Part shown: in pieces, positions 9,515 through 18,630 of the stretch
Layout: the number at the start of each line of letters is the position of its first letter
Numbering within the stretch: the first letter of the stretch is position 1
DNA from: Arcobacter defluvii
Lineage (GTDB): Bacteria > Campylobacterota > Campylobacteria > Campylobacterales > Arcobacteraceae
Assembly: GCF_013201725.1 (NCBI RefSeq)
Contig: NZ_CP053835.1
Location: 1,798,001-1,862,000, forward strand
DNA: 64,000 nucleotides
Direction of reading: 5' to 3'
The notes under the pieces: model-generated
What the model saw: only the letters and a program-made list of their open reading frames with translations
Databases searched by the model: none
What the model was told of the DNA's origin: nothing
Position numbers and translations under genes: made by a program

Positions 9515-10845
9515 TGTCTAACGGCAGTTATTGGTTTTCTAAATAAATAGAAAAATAAAGATACTTTTTTTGAATAAATCTTTGCAGTTCCTCTAAGTCC
9601 AATTGAAGGGATGTAACCATTTTCTTTTATATCATCAAAATTTGCAGTTATTCTATAAGATAAAATATTTTGTTCTGTAAGTTCTGGTTTATAAGAGATA
9701 TATTTTATTTTTGCACTCCAAGAGTTTGTTGGATCATTATCAAAAAAAGCTTTTACAATTGCATTTTCTTCTAAAAAAATAGCATCACTAACAGGCAACA
9801 TAATTTTTAATTCAATATTATTTGGTTTTGCTATTAAAAAAATTCTTTCTCCTGTTGATACAGGTTTTCCTTTCCAATCATTTGGATTATTTATAATTGC
9901 AATTCCATCTTCTTTAGCAAATATTTTTGTTTTATCAAGTTGGTCTTTTGCATAATCAAGTTCTGCTTCTTTTAATTTAACTTGATTCTCCAACTGTGAA
10001 ATTTGACTTTTTTGTTTTGGGTCTAAAAAACTACTCTGTTTTGTACTAAAAAGTTCGGCATTTGTAACATCCAAAGTTCTTTTTGCTACTAAATAATCAT
10101 TTGAAAAATCCACATCATCAAATTTTACAATCAATTGATTTTTTTCTATTTTATCATTTGGAAAAACTTTCACTTCTTCAATAACTGCATTTAATGGAGA
10201 TGTTACAACATAAGGATTTTTTGCATCAACTTCAAGTGGTGCTAAAACAGACAACCTAACAGGTAAAAACATCAAAATAAATAGCACAAGAACTGCTATT
10301 TTAAAATATTTATTTTTAAATGATAAATTCTTTAAGGTTTGAGAAATTCCACAACTTCGCATTGCAAATAAAAAATAAGTAAGAGAAGAAGACAAGTGTT
10401 TAATCATCAAAATATCATTTTCAACCCAAGATTCTTCTTTAAATAGAAGAAAAATATAATCCGTATCACTATTTTCTTTTGATTTCTTTAAAGGAATATA
10501 TAAGATATTTGATGGTGCAAATTCATGAAGAGATTTAAAATTTATCTCTTTTAAATCATTTTTAGTATCAACAATAAAAACATCTTTTGCTTTGTCATTT
10601 TTATGCAAATCAGTTATTACATCTTCTACCCATTGTACATAAGGAGATGTTGAATCAACTACTGAAATATCTGAAATAGCTACAACTTTGTATTTTCCTG
10701 TTAAATCAGTAGTTAATAAAATACCTTGTGAATAATTCACAAGGCTTCTTGTTCCATTTACTATTTGAAAATAGAGCTCTTTTTTACTTTCACAATTTCT
10801 ACAGTTGTGCTCCAACTGTAGAAGTTTTGATATATTTGATTCCAA
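9499..10845 (-). CDS. HlyD-family adaptor with GAF-like N-terminal domain
   Basis: 448-aa protein. The first 170 residues look like a GAF-type cytoplasmic domain; CRNCESKKELYFQIVN at its start and the alternation of strands and helices fit. One transmembrane helix follows at about 177-197. The rest is a periplasmic adaptor: lipoyl half-motifs (VVTSPLNAVIEEVKVFPNDK), a coiled-coil hairpin at about 255-305, and a barrel ending in GYIPSIGLRGTAKIY. It is the membrane-fusion type that bridges inner-membrane machinery to a TolC channel. It lies 20 nt after the giant-protein gene and overlaps the M50 gene. A cytoplasmic GAF domain on such an adaptor is unusual and could give ligand control of export. 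Confidence 0.8.
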   Translation of the reverse strand: MESNISKLLQLEHNCRNCESKKELYFQIVNGTRSLVNYSQGILLTTDLTGKYKVVAISDISVVDSTSPYVQWVEDVITDLHKNDKAKDVFIVDTKNDLKEINFKSLHEFAPSNILYIPLKKSKENSDTDYIFLLFKEESWVENDILMIKHLSSSLTYFLFAMRSCGISQTLKNLSFKNKYFKIAVLVLFILMFLPVRLSVLAPLEVDAKNPYVVTSPLNAVIEEVKVFPNDKIEKNQLIVKFDDVDFSNDYLVAKRTLDVTNAELFSTKQSSFLDPKQKSQISQLENQVKLKEAELDYAKDQLDKTKIFAKEDGIAIINNPNDWKGKPVSTGERIFLIAKPNNIELKIMLPVSDAIFLEENAIVKAFFDNDPTNSWSAKIKYISYKPELTEQNILSYRITANFDDIKENGYIPSIGLRGTAKIYSKKVSLFFYLFRKPITAVRQWIGW

Positions 10846-10865
10846 ATTTTATTTTGTCCTTTATG

Positions 10866-13800
10866 TTAAGCAAACAATTTAGTCAAATAAGAACCATAAC
10901 CATCTAATTTTTGATTTTCAAAAGCTATTTGCTCTTTTAATCCTATAAATTTCTCATTTACTTCTGCTTGCATTTTTTGTTTTAATTGTTTTAAATCTAA
11001 TTTCAAATTTAATACTCTTGTTGTTCCATCTAAATTTATGGCTTTAATACTTATTTCAAGTTTTTCTAAATCTTCAGGAATTACTCCACTAATATTACCA
11101 GTTCTTGGATCATAAGACAAGCCATTTGGTAATGGAGTTCCATCAATTTGTGTAACTATAAAGTTTTGTGCAGATTTTATATCTACAACTTTAATATCTA
11201 TATAATTGTTATTTATTTTAATATCTTCAATAGTTATTCCAACTATAGAGAAAGAATCTTGATTATCTTGATTAAATACAACTTGACCATTATTTAATAC
11301 ATTTAAATCTACATTTGCTTGTAAGATTCCTTTTTCGTTAGTATTTCCATTTACTTTATTTGCTGTATTATTTTCTCCTTGATTATCATTTCCTTTTCCA
11401 TTTTGAGAATCTTTTCCATTATTATCGCCTATAGATTCTGTATCAATAAATCCATTTCCAGTATCAGTACCTATTCCTTCATTTGAATTATAATTTAATA
11501 CTCCTAAATTATTTTGTCCATTATCATTAAAATTATTTAGTGAAATATCACCATTATTAATATTTGTTTCCCCTATTTTTGGAACTTCTATCAATACTGG
11601 AGAATCAGCTTTAGGAGGAGCAATAACTAATAAACTAAATGTTCTTGACACGTTTAAAGTTGGTGTACCAGAATCTTTTACTTTAACTGTTATTTCAAAT
11701 ATTCCTGATTCTATAGCTCTACCTGAAATAATTCCAGTATTAGAATCTATTGTCAATCCTCTAGGAAGATTGTCTGCTTCAAAAGTAAAGGTATCAGTTG
11801 TATCCAAATCACTAAATAAATAAGCAACTTCTTTTAGAAAATCTTTTCCAAATGGAGTTTTATCATCAATATCGTCAATAGAAACTATTGGAGTATCATT
11901 TGTTCCTACAATTGTAATAGTTACTGTTTGTTCATCAAAAGCATTTGAACTATCATCATCCATCGCTTTTATTGTATATGTTAATGTTAATGTCTCTCCA
12001 CTTGCTAAATAATCAAATGTTTCTTCCCCTGAGTTAAATGTCCATGAAATTGTCCCTATTTGATTTGTTCCATCTATTGGTGTTTGTGTAATACTCAACA
12101 TATTTGCTAAATCAATATTTATTGGTTCTAATGAATCTGTACTCATTACATTTCCATTTGCATCTTTTTGTACTGAACTTACACTATGACTTGTTGTTAT
12201 CACATCTGTTCTATCTAAATCTACTACACTTAAACTTCCTGTACTTGTCAAAGTTGTATTTGTCTCATTTATTGTCACTGCTTCTACATCTGTACTTTCA
12301 ACTGTTATATTTGGAGTATCATTTGTTCCTACAATTGTAATAGTTACTGTTTGTTCATCAAAAGCATTTGAACTATCATCATCCATCGCTTTTATTGTAT
12401 ATGTTAATGTTAATGTCTCTCCACTTGCTAAATAATCAAATGTTTCTTCCCCTGAGTTAAATGTCCAATTTATAACACCAGTTGTTGAAGAATTTGAAAT
12501 TATATTTCCACTATCTAAACTTAACATATCTAATAATGTAGCATTATCTGAAAGTAAACCATTAGTTGTTCCACTTGCAACAACATCAACTTTGCTAACA
12601 CTTACTGTTTGTGTAGTATCAACATCAGTTACGGTTAATGTTCCTAAAGTTGTTAAAGTTGTATTTGTTTCATCTATTGTTGCTGTTTCTTTATCACCTG
12701 ATTCTACTGTTATAATAGGATTATCATTGCTTCCTTTAATAACAAAACTTACCGTTTTTATAATCTCTTCAGCTCCTGAAACTACTTTTATAGAAACTGT
12801 TTCAGTTATACTATCCCCTGGTTTTAAAGCTTGTAATTCAGGAATACTATTTGAAATATAATATGTCATTACACCTGTTGTTGTATCAAAATATACTCCA
12901 CCGTATTGTGTTGTTCTTGAAACTTGATTACCTTCTAAAAACCAAACTTGTTGAGAAGTTGTTGTTTGAGTATTATTGTCATAAACATTTTCTCTAATAT
13001 CTGTTAAATAAGTTGTATCAAAAGATACTGCATCATCAACATCAACAGCTGAAAAAGTTATGTTAGCTACACTTGTTCCAACAATATCATTATTAACTCC
13101 ACCTGCTTCAATTAAATCAGCAGAATTTACATCTGTTGTAACAACTAAACTGTCATTAGCTCCATTTATTGTGATATTTAAAACTGCAATATCATTTCTA
13201 TTTGTACTATCTTTAATAGCATAGTTAAATGATTCTGTTAATGAATCTCCTACATTTAATGCTTCAACATCACTATTTGTTTCATCTAATGTATAAGTAT
13301 AAGCACCCGTCGTTTCATTTATAGTCAATGTACCATAACTTCCTGTTATTGTGTAAATTATATTTCCATTTCCATCATCAACACCTGAAACAACACCACT
13401 TCCAGCACCCTCAAGACTTCCAACTCTAACTTCAACTAAAGTTTTTGTATCTCCTGGATTTAAATCTGTATCATTTGTAAATAAGTTTCCACTAATTGCT
13501 CCACCAGCTGTCTCATTATTTAGTCCTCCACCTTCAGTAACACTTGCTGTATCATTTACAGCAACAGGTGCAACAGCACCTAATTGAACAGTTGTAGGAC
13601 TAACTGATTCAGGATTATTTAAACTATTTTGGTTATCTGTATATGAAGCTACAACTCTAATATATTTATTTCCATCATCATTTGTTAATGTATAAGAACT
13701 TCCTGTTGCACCACTTATTTGTGTCCAAGGTCCAGTATTTGAATTTCCACGATACCAAGTATAAGTTGGTTCAACTCCAACTAACCCATCACTATCATTT

Positions 13801-16800
13801 ATTGTAGCAACAACAACATCACCAGATGCCCAAGTTCCTGATAAACTAACATTTCCTGTATCATCCACATTTGCGATAGATAAAGCATTTGATTCTTGAG
13901 TTTCAGCAACATCTCCACCATCTGTATAGAACACTTTAGCTCTTACTTGTTTACCTGCTTCATTATTTGTCAAAGTATAATTTACATTTGTTGCATTACT
14001 AATATCTGTCCAAGTAGTTCCATTATCACTTACTTGCCATTGATAAGTTATTCCACCTGATGGATCTCCATCTGGGTCTGTTACAGAAGTCACACTTAAT
14101 GTTTGCCCTTCTGTTGGTGTTCCTCCAACTGTTACAACTCCTGGATTATTTGCAGTATATGCACCAACAGAACTTGTTGAAGCTGGATCTTGTAAATCTA
14201 ACTTAAATGTTGTTTCATTACTTGCTCCACCTGAATCTGTTGCAACTAATTTTATATCCAAAAATGGAACATTTCCTATTGGTGTTCCTGATATTGTTGT
14301 ACCTGTTATTGTAAGCCAAGAAGGTGCTGCTATCCAAGCTGTACCATCCCAAACTTCTGCGCTATAAGTTAAAGTTGAAGTAGTCGCACTTCCATCTGCA
14401 TTTCCATCTGGATCAGTAAATAAGTTACCAAAGTTATAACTGAAATCTTGTTCTTCTGTTACCAGTTGATCTTGTGCAACTGCTGTACCATTTAATACTG
14501 GTGCATCATTTGGGTTTGTAATAATTAAATCAAACTCACTTATTGCAGTTGAACTTTGTCCATTTTCAGTTGCTGTTATCGCTATTACATAAGTAGCAGC
14601 AGTACCATAAGGTGGATTTCCTGATAATACTCCAGTAGTTGGGTCTAAAGTCAACCAAGAAGGTAAAGGATTTCCATCAGCCGTTGCACTATAAGTTACA
14701 GTGTCACCTACATCATCAAATGTAAATGCATTTGATGGTATTTTAAAGGTATGTTCTCCTGAACCATTCCATATTTGATCGGGAATAGTTTGGTCTGTTG
14801 AAATTGTACTATCAGCACCATCATCTACATAAATAACAAATTGAGTTGTTGTTGATTTTCCACCACTATCAGTTGCTGTTAAATCAATAATATATTTTCC
14901 AGCAGCTAAAGTTCCATCACTTAAAAATTCTCTTGTTGTTGTATTAAAACTTAAATCTGTTCCATTTACATCATTATCTATTGATTGTCCTGCAATACTT
15001 GCTGAATAAGCTAATGCTGAACTATTATCAATATCATCACTAAACATATCTGTACCAGTACCAATTGGGATAGTATAAATAGGTGTTCCTATTGCTCCTT
15101 GAACAATAGCAACTCTATCAATTGGTTTTTCTACAACTGGAGCACTATTTTCAACATCACTAAATGTTACTTGGAAAGTATCAGTAGCACTTGCTCCCTC
15201 AGGATCTGTTGCAGTAACTTTTACATAAAAACTTCCATCTGTTATAGTGTCTTTATTTCCAAGAAAACTTCTTGTTGCTTCATCAAATGTTACACCTGTT
15301 GGTAATGAACCATCACCAACTAAAACACCATTACTATCAACTTGTTGAACAGTATAAGTAAGCCCATTACCTTCTCTATCTAAAAATGTATTTGCAGGAA
15401 TTTGATAAATCCAATTACCATTTCCACTAAATGTTTGGTCACTTATAGTTTGACTTACTTCTGGTAAATCATTTTCTCCAACAAGAGTAATAACCAAAGA
15501 TTGATTTGCTTGTGCTCCATTTGAATCTATGATTTTAAACATAAATTCATCAGTATCCGTATCACCAGCTGCAAGAGCATTTAAAGCCTCTTGTTTATTT
15601 GGTGTATAAATCCACTCTTTTGTTGTTCTATCTAAGCTTAATACACCATATTTACCCTGTAAAGTGTATGTATTTCCTGATAGTGTTCCACCTTGAATTG
15701 AGAAATTTAATGGTGTAGTTGAAATATCATCTTCAACATCTGTTCCACTTAAAGTTCCAGTTAAAGAACCAGAACTTGGTGTTAAAGAAGAAGGTACATC
15801 ATCTGCTGATGTTTCTGTTATCGTTGCAGCTCCTAAAGCACTTGTAATTACAGGTATATCATTTACAGAGTTTACTTGAACTGATAAGGTTGCTGTTCCA
15901 GATGAAGCTAAAACTCCACCTATTCCATTTCCTTGATCTCTTAATTTTACAGTTATTGTTCCTGGTGTTCCAAAATAATTTGCAACAGGAGTAAATCTTA
16001 TTTTATATGTATCATTCAATATCGCACCAACTGTTACTGTATTCCAGCTTGCTCCATTATCGCTTGAAAACTCATAAACTCCTTGTGTAGCAGAGTCTGC
16101 ATTTATACTTACAACTTCAACTGAACTTAAACTATCTGGTGAATCCACATCATTAAAAACTGGGTCAAATAAGCTATCAATTCTGCTACCTTTATTGTCT
16201 TCACTAGCTACATCTTCATTGATAGATTGAAGTTTAAGATTTGCGTTATTTGTCACTGTTGGAGCATCATTTACAGAATTTACTGTTACATTTACAGTTG
16301 CTGTTTCGTATTTTCCTCCACTTAATACTGTATAAGTAAAACTATCACTTCCATGCCAGTTTGCAGTTCTTGGAGTATATCTAACCTCCCCAGTTGAAGC
16401 ATTTACTATAGTTACATTTCCATAAGCTCCTTGAGTAACTGATGAAATAGAGTCATTTCCTTCAAAAGAGTCATTTGATAAAAGATTATAAGTAACAGAA
16501 GAATCTTCATTTACACTTATTGAATCATTTGCTATATCTGCAACAGCTGTCACATTTATATTTATTGTTCGATATACAGTATCTATACCATCTGTTAATT
16601 TAAAGGTTATAGCATCACTTCCATTATAATCAGCACTTGGTGTATATGTAAATGTATCACTTGCAGTTGGACTTCCTGATTGTGTTGCAAATCCTGAGAT
16701 TGTTCCATGAGAAGGACCTGAATGTAAAGATAAAGTTACATTATCATTTAAAGTCATACCATCTTTACCTGAAACAGTTATATTTACACTTCCATCTTCA

Positions 16801-17879
16801 GCAACAGTTGCACTTGTTCCTGATGTAAATTCAGGAGCAGCATTTCCACTTGTAGTAAAATTTGCCGATTTAACATTATAAACCCATCCTGAAACTTCTC
16901 CATAAATTCTAATAGTAGCTGTTCCAGCCGTATTAAAAGTTACATTATTAAAAGTAGTAGTAGAATCTACACCATTAGCTCCTTGTAAATAACCTAGAAA
17001 TCTTTCACTTGTATCATTTGCATCTTTAAAATAAACAGCATTTCTTTCACCTTGAGCATAATCAACATCATTTGCAACTATTTTAATAGTCCCTGTTCCT
17101 GAACCTGCTAAGTTTGCATATAAATATTTACTTGTACCAGCACTTCCACTACCAATAGGACTAAAATTAAAATTTCCATTAGCATCACTATCTAATGTAC
17201 CTACGTAATTACTCGCAACTAAACTACTAGCTTCAATACTCCCAGTATTAACTTCTAAAACCCAATCACCACCAAGAGCACTTGAACCAGTTAAATCATC
17301 AGATGCAGCAACATCTGCTTCTGTGATAGTTGCTAATTCTGTTATAAACTCTTCTCCACTTCCATCATTTGCTACATTACATCCATAAAGTAATATATCC
17401 CCATTCTCTGTTAATGATGATTTCATACTTTGTAATACTGCATCGAAATTTTGCAATGTATCTTTATTTAATACATCATTCCCTACAGTTATTTCACCTG
17501 TTTCTCCATGAGATAAAATATGTATTGCATCTATATTTGTTTCATTCTCTAATATTGATTTTATTTCATCTAAAGAACTTACTAAATAAGTCTCTACACC
17601 TTCTCCTACTCCATCAACTAATGTTTGATAATCTTTTACTGTTACATCTACAAAGGCTACTTCTTTTCTAGTCTTTTCAAACCCTTGAACTGCTTGTGCT
17701 TCATGTACACTATTCTCTGCATTATTATTTGTCATATCATTTGTAGTTGTTGAGTCATTTGTTGGTGTAAAACTACTATTATCAAGGACATCAACAGCTG
17801 TGGCAACTGCTGCCCCATCAAAAAGAATTCTTTGCTCTAAAGCACTAATCATTGGTTTTTTTAAATTTTTTCTTTTCAT
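10866..17879 (-). CDS. giant DUF4347/VCBS-repeat surface protein
   Basis: 2337-aa acidic, Thr/Ser/Asp/Asn-rich repeat protein. The basic N-terminus has ALEQRILFDGAA (residues 13-24), close to the LEPR-XLL-type N-terminal motif of large secreted repeat proteins. A DUF4347 domain follows at about 70-225 (HILSHGETGEI, LYGCNVANDGSGEEF). The body is cadherin-like/VCBS repeats (recurring GTNDTP or VNDAP junctions) plus putative Ig modules (LPSWLTLDPTTGVLSG, LPRGLTIDSNTGIISG). Near 2110-2200 there is an Asn/Gly-rich linker, then a last Ig-like module and a helical tail. No classical signal peptide and no GGxGxD RTX nonapeptides are seen. It is probably an exported adhesin or cell-surface fibre; export by the flanking TolC/HlyD/M50 genes is inferred from the operon. 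Confidence 0.85.
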   Translation of the reverse strand: MKRKNLKKPMISALEQRILFDGAAVATAVDVLDNSSFTPTNDSTTTNDMTNNNAENSVHEAQAVQGFEKTRKEVAFVDVTVKDYQTLVDGVGEGVETYLVSSLDEIKSILENETNIDAIHILSHGETGEITVGNDVLNKDTLQNFDAVLQSMKSSLTENGDILLYGCNVANDGSGEEFITELATITEADVAASDDLTGSSALGGDWVLEVNTGSIEASSLVASNYVGTLDSDANGNFNFSPIGSGSAGTSKYLYANLAGSGTGTIKIVANDVDYAQGERNAVYFKDANDTSERFLGYLQGANGVDSTTTFNNVTFNTAGTATIRIYGEVSGWVYNVKSANFTTSGNAAPEFTSGTSATVAEDGSVNITVSGKDGMTLNDNVTLSLHSGPSHGTISGFATQSGSPTASDTFTYTPSADYNGSDAITFKLTDGIDTVYRTININVTAVADIANDSISVNEDSSVTYNLLSNDSFEGNDSISSVTQGAYGNVTIVNASTGEVRYTPRTANWHGSDSFTYTVLSGGKYETATVNVTVNSVNDAPTVTNNANLKLQSINEDVASEDNKGSRIDSLFDPVFNDVDSPDSLSSVEVVSINADSATQGVYEFSSDNGASWNTVTVGAILNDTYKIRFTPVANYFGTPGTITVKLRDQGNGIGGVLASSGTATLSVQVNSVNDIPVITSALGAATITETSADDVPSSLTPSSGSLTGTLSGTDVEDDISTTPLNFSIQGGTLSGNTYTLQGKYGVLSLDRTTKEWIYTPNKQEALNALAAGDTDTDEFMFKIIDSNGAQANQSLVITLVGENDLPEVSQTISDQTFSGNGNWIYQIPANTFLDREGNGLTYTVQQVDSNGVLVGDGSLPTGVTFDEATRSFLGNKDTITDGSFYVKVTATDPEGASATDTFQVTFSDVENSAPVVEKPIDRVAIVQGAIGTPIYTIPIGTGTDMFSDDIDNSSALAYSASIAGQSIDNDVNGTDLSFNTTTREFLSDGTLAAGKYIIDLTATDSGGKSTTTQFVIYVDDGADSTISTDQTIPDQIWNGSGEHTFKIPSNAFTFDDVGDTVTYSATADGNPLPSWLTLDPTTGVLSGNPPYGTAATYVIAITATENGQSSTAISEFDLIITNPNDAPVLNGTAVAQDQLVTEEQDFSYNFGNLFTDPDGNADGSATTSTLTYSAEVWDGTAWIAAPSWLTITGTTISGTPIGNVPFLDIKLVATDSGGASNETTFKLDLQDPASTSSVGAYTANNPGVVTVGGTPTEGQTLSVTSVTDPDGDPSGGITYQWQVSDNGTTWTDISNATNVNYTLTNNEAGKQVRAKVFYTDGGDVAETQESNALSIANVDDTGNVSLSGTWASGDVVVATINDSDGLVGVEPTYTWYRGNSNTGPWTQISGATGSSYTLTNDDGNKYIRVVASYTDNQNSLNNPESVSPTTVQLGAVAPVAVNDTASVTEGGGLNNETAGGAISGNLFTNDTDLNPGDTKTLVEVRVGSLEGAGSGVVSGVDDGNGNIIYTITGSYGTLTINETTGAYTYTLDETNSDVEALNVGDSLTESFNYAIKDSTNRNDIAVLNITINGANDSLVVTTDVNSADLIEAGGVNNDIVGTSVANITFSAVDVDDAVSFDTTYLTDIRENVYDNNTQTTTSQQVWFLEGNQVSRTTQYGGVYFDTTTGVMTYYISNSIPELQALKPGDSITETVSIKVVSGAEEIIKTVSFVIKGSNDNPIITVESGDKETATIDETNTTLTTLGTLTVTDVDTTQTVSVSKVDVVASGTTNGLLSDNATLLDMLSLDSGNIISNSSTTGVINWTFNSGEETFDYLASGETLTLTYTIKAMDDDSSNAFDEQTVTITIVGTNDTPNITVESTDVEAVTINETNTTLTSTGSLSVVDLDRTDVITTSHSVSSVQKDANGNVMSTDSLEPINIDLANMLSITQTPIDGTNQIGTISWTFNSGEETFDYLASGETLTLTYTIKAMDDDSSNAFDEQTVTITIVGTNDTPIVSIDDIDDKTPFGKDFLKEVAYLFSDLDTTDTFTFEADNLPRGLTIDSNTGIISGRAIESGIFEITVKVKDSGTPTLNVSRTFSLLVIAPPKADSPVLIEVPKIGETNINNGDISLNNFNDNGQNNLGVLNYNSNEGIGTDTGNGFIDTESIGDNNGKDSQNGKGNDNQGENNTANKVNGNTNEKGILQANVDLNVLNNGQVVFNQDNQDSFSIVGITIEDIKINNNYIDIKVVDIKSAQNFIVTQIDGTPLPNGLSYDPRTGNISGVIPEDLEKLEISIKAINLDGTTRVLNLKLDLKQLKQKMQAEVNEKFIGLKEQIAFENQKLDGYGSYLTKLFA
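11888..12467. repeat. 157-bp direct repeat inside the giant protein gene
   Basis: The segments 11888-12044 and 12311-12467 read identically by eye. They encode the end of one VCBS-like module and the junction to the next. Identity at the DNA level points to recent duplication or gene conversion between modules, and makes the module number prone to change by recombination. Confidence 0.8.
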
Positions 17880-17896
17880 CTCTTATATCCTTGATA

Positions 17897-18619
17897 TTAG
17901 TTGTTTTCTTGGTAAAAGTTAGCTGTTGCACTCATACCTGGAATAATATTTTCAAATGGTTTTAACAATTTCGCTCTTACTGTTATAGATTGACTTGTTG
18001 GATCAACAATCGAATCTATTTGTACTATTTGTGCTTTTACACTTGTTTTTGTTTCATCAATATTCAAATCAAATTGAGTACCTCTTTTTAACCATACAAG
18101 CCAAGAAGAAGGCACAACTACTTTTGCTTCAAGATTATCTAATCCTACTATTTCTAAAAGTTCATCTTGAGGTTTAATACTTTGATATTTTGATACTTTT
18201 TTAGATGCTATTCTTCCATCAAATGGTGCTTTTATTTCACATCTTGATACATTTATACTAGCTATATCACTCTCAGCTTTTTGTTTATTAAAATTTTCTT
18301 GAGAAATTTGTATTTCAAAGGTACCTACTGAACCATAAGTATCTAATTTTTTATTTTTCTCTAGTTCTAGTTTTGCTATATTTTTTTCAACTTCAATTTT
18401 TCTTTTTTGAGCTTTATATATTGAGCAATCTATTTTTATCAATGATTCACCTTTTTTAAAGGCATCACCTTCTTGTTTTGATAATTCTATTATTTCTCCT
18501 GCTATTTCACTTGAGAGAACTGTTTTATCAAGAGAAACTATTACTGCTCTTGCTGTTAAATTTTCATTTGCATATAAAGTAGTTGAAATCAACAAAACTG
18601 AACTTAGAAATTTTTTCAT
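17897..18619 (-). CDS. periplasmic adaptor (HlyD/RND membrane-fusion type)
   Basis: 240-aa protein with a signal peptide (LSSVLLISTTLYA, cleavage near residue 17), a split lipoyl motif (LSSEIAGEIIELSKQEGD and CEIKAPFDGRIASK), a very short helical hairpin between about 65 and 120, and a beta-barrel ending in IIPGMSATANFY. It is short for an RND adaptor (usually 350 or more residues) because the hairpin and membrane-proximal domain are reduced. It lies 11 nt after the TolC-like gene and 17 nt before the giant-protein gene. It probably links the TolC-like channel to inner-membrane parts of the export machine. Confidence 0.85.
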   Translation of the reverse strand: MKKFLSSVLLISTTLYANENLTARAVIVSLDKTVLSSEIAGEIIELSKQEGDAFKKGESLIKIDCSIYKAQKRKIEVEKNIAKLELEKNKKLDTYGSVGTFEIQISQENFNKQKAESDIASINVSRCEIKAPFDGRIASKKVSKYQSIKPQDELLEIVGLDNLEAKVVVPSSWLVWLKRGTQFDLNIDETKTSVKAQIVQIDSIVDPTSQSITVRAKLLKPFENIIPGMSATANFYQENN

Positions 18620-18630
18620 TTAGATAACCT

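Noticed and set aside
12104-17671. Several plus-strand ORFs opposite the giant surface protein gene
   Set aside because: Low-complexity, leucine/histidine-rich mirror frames of a repetitive AT-rich gene.
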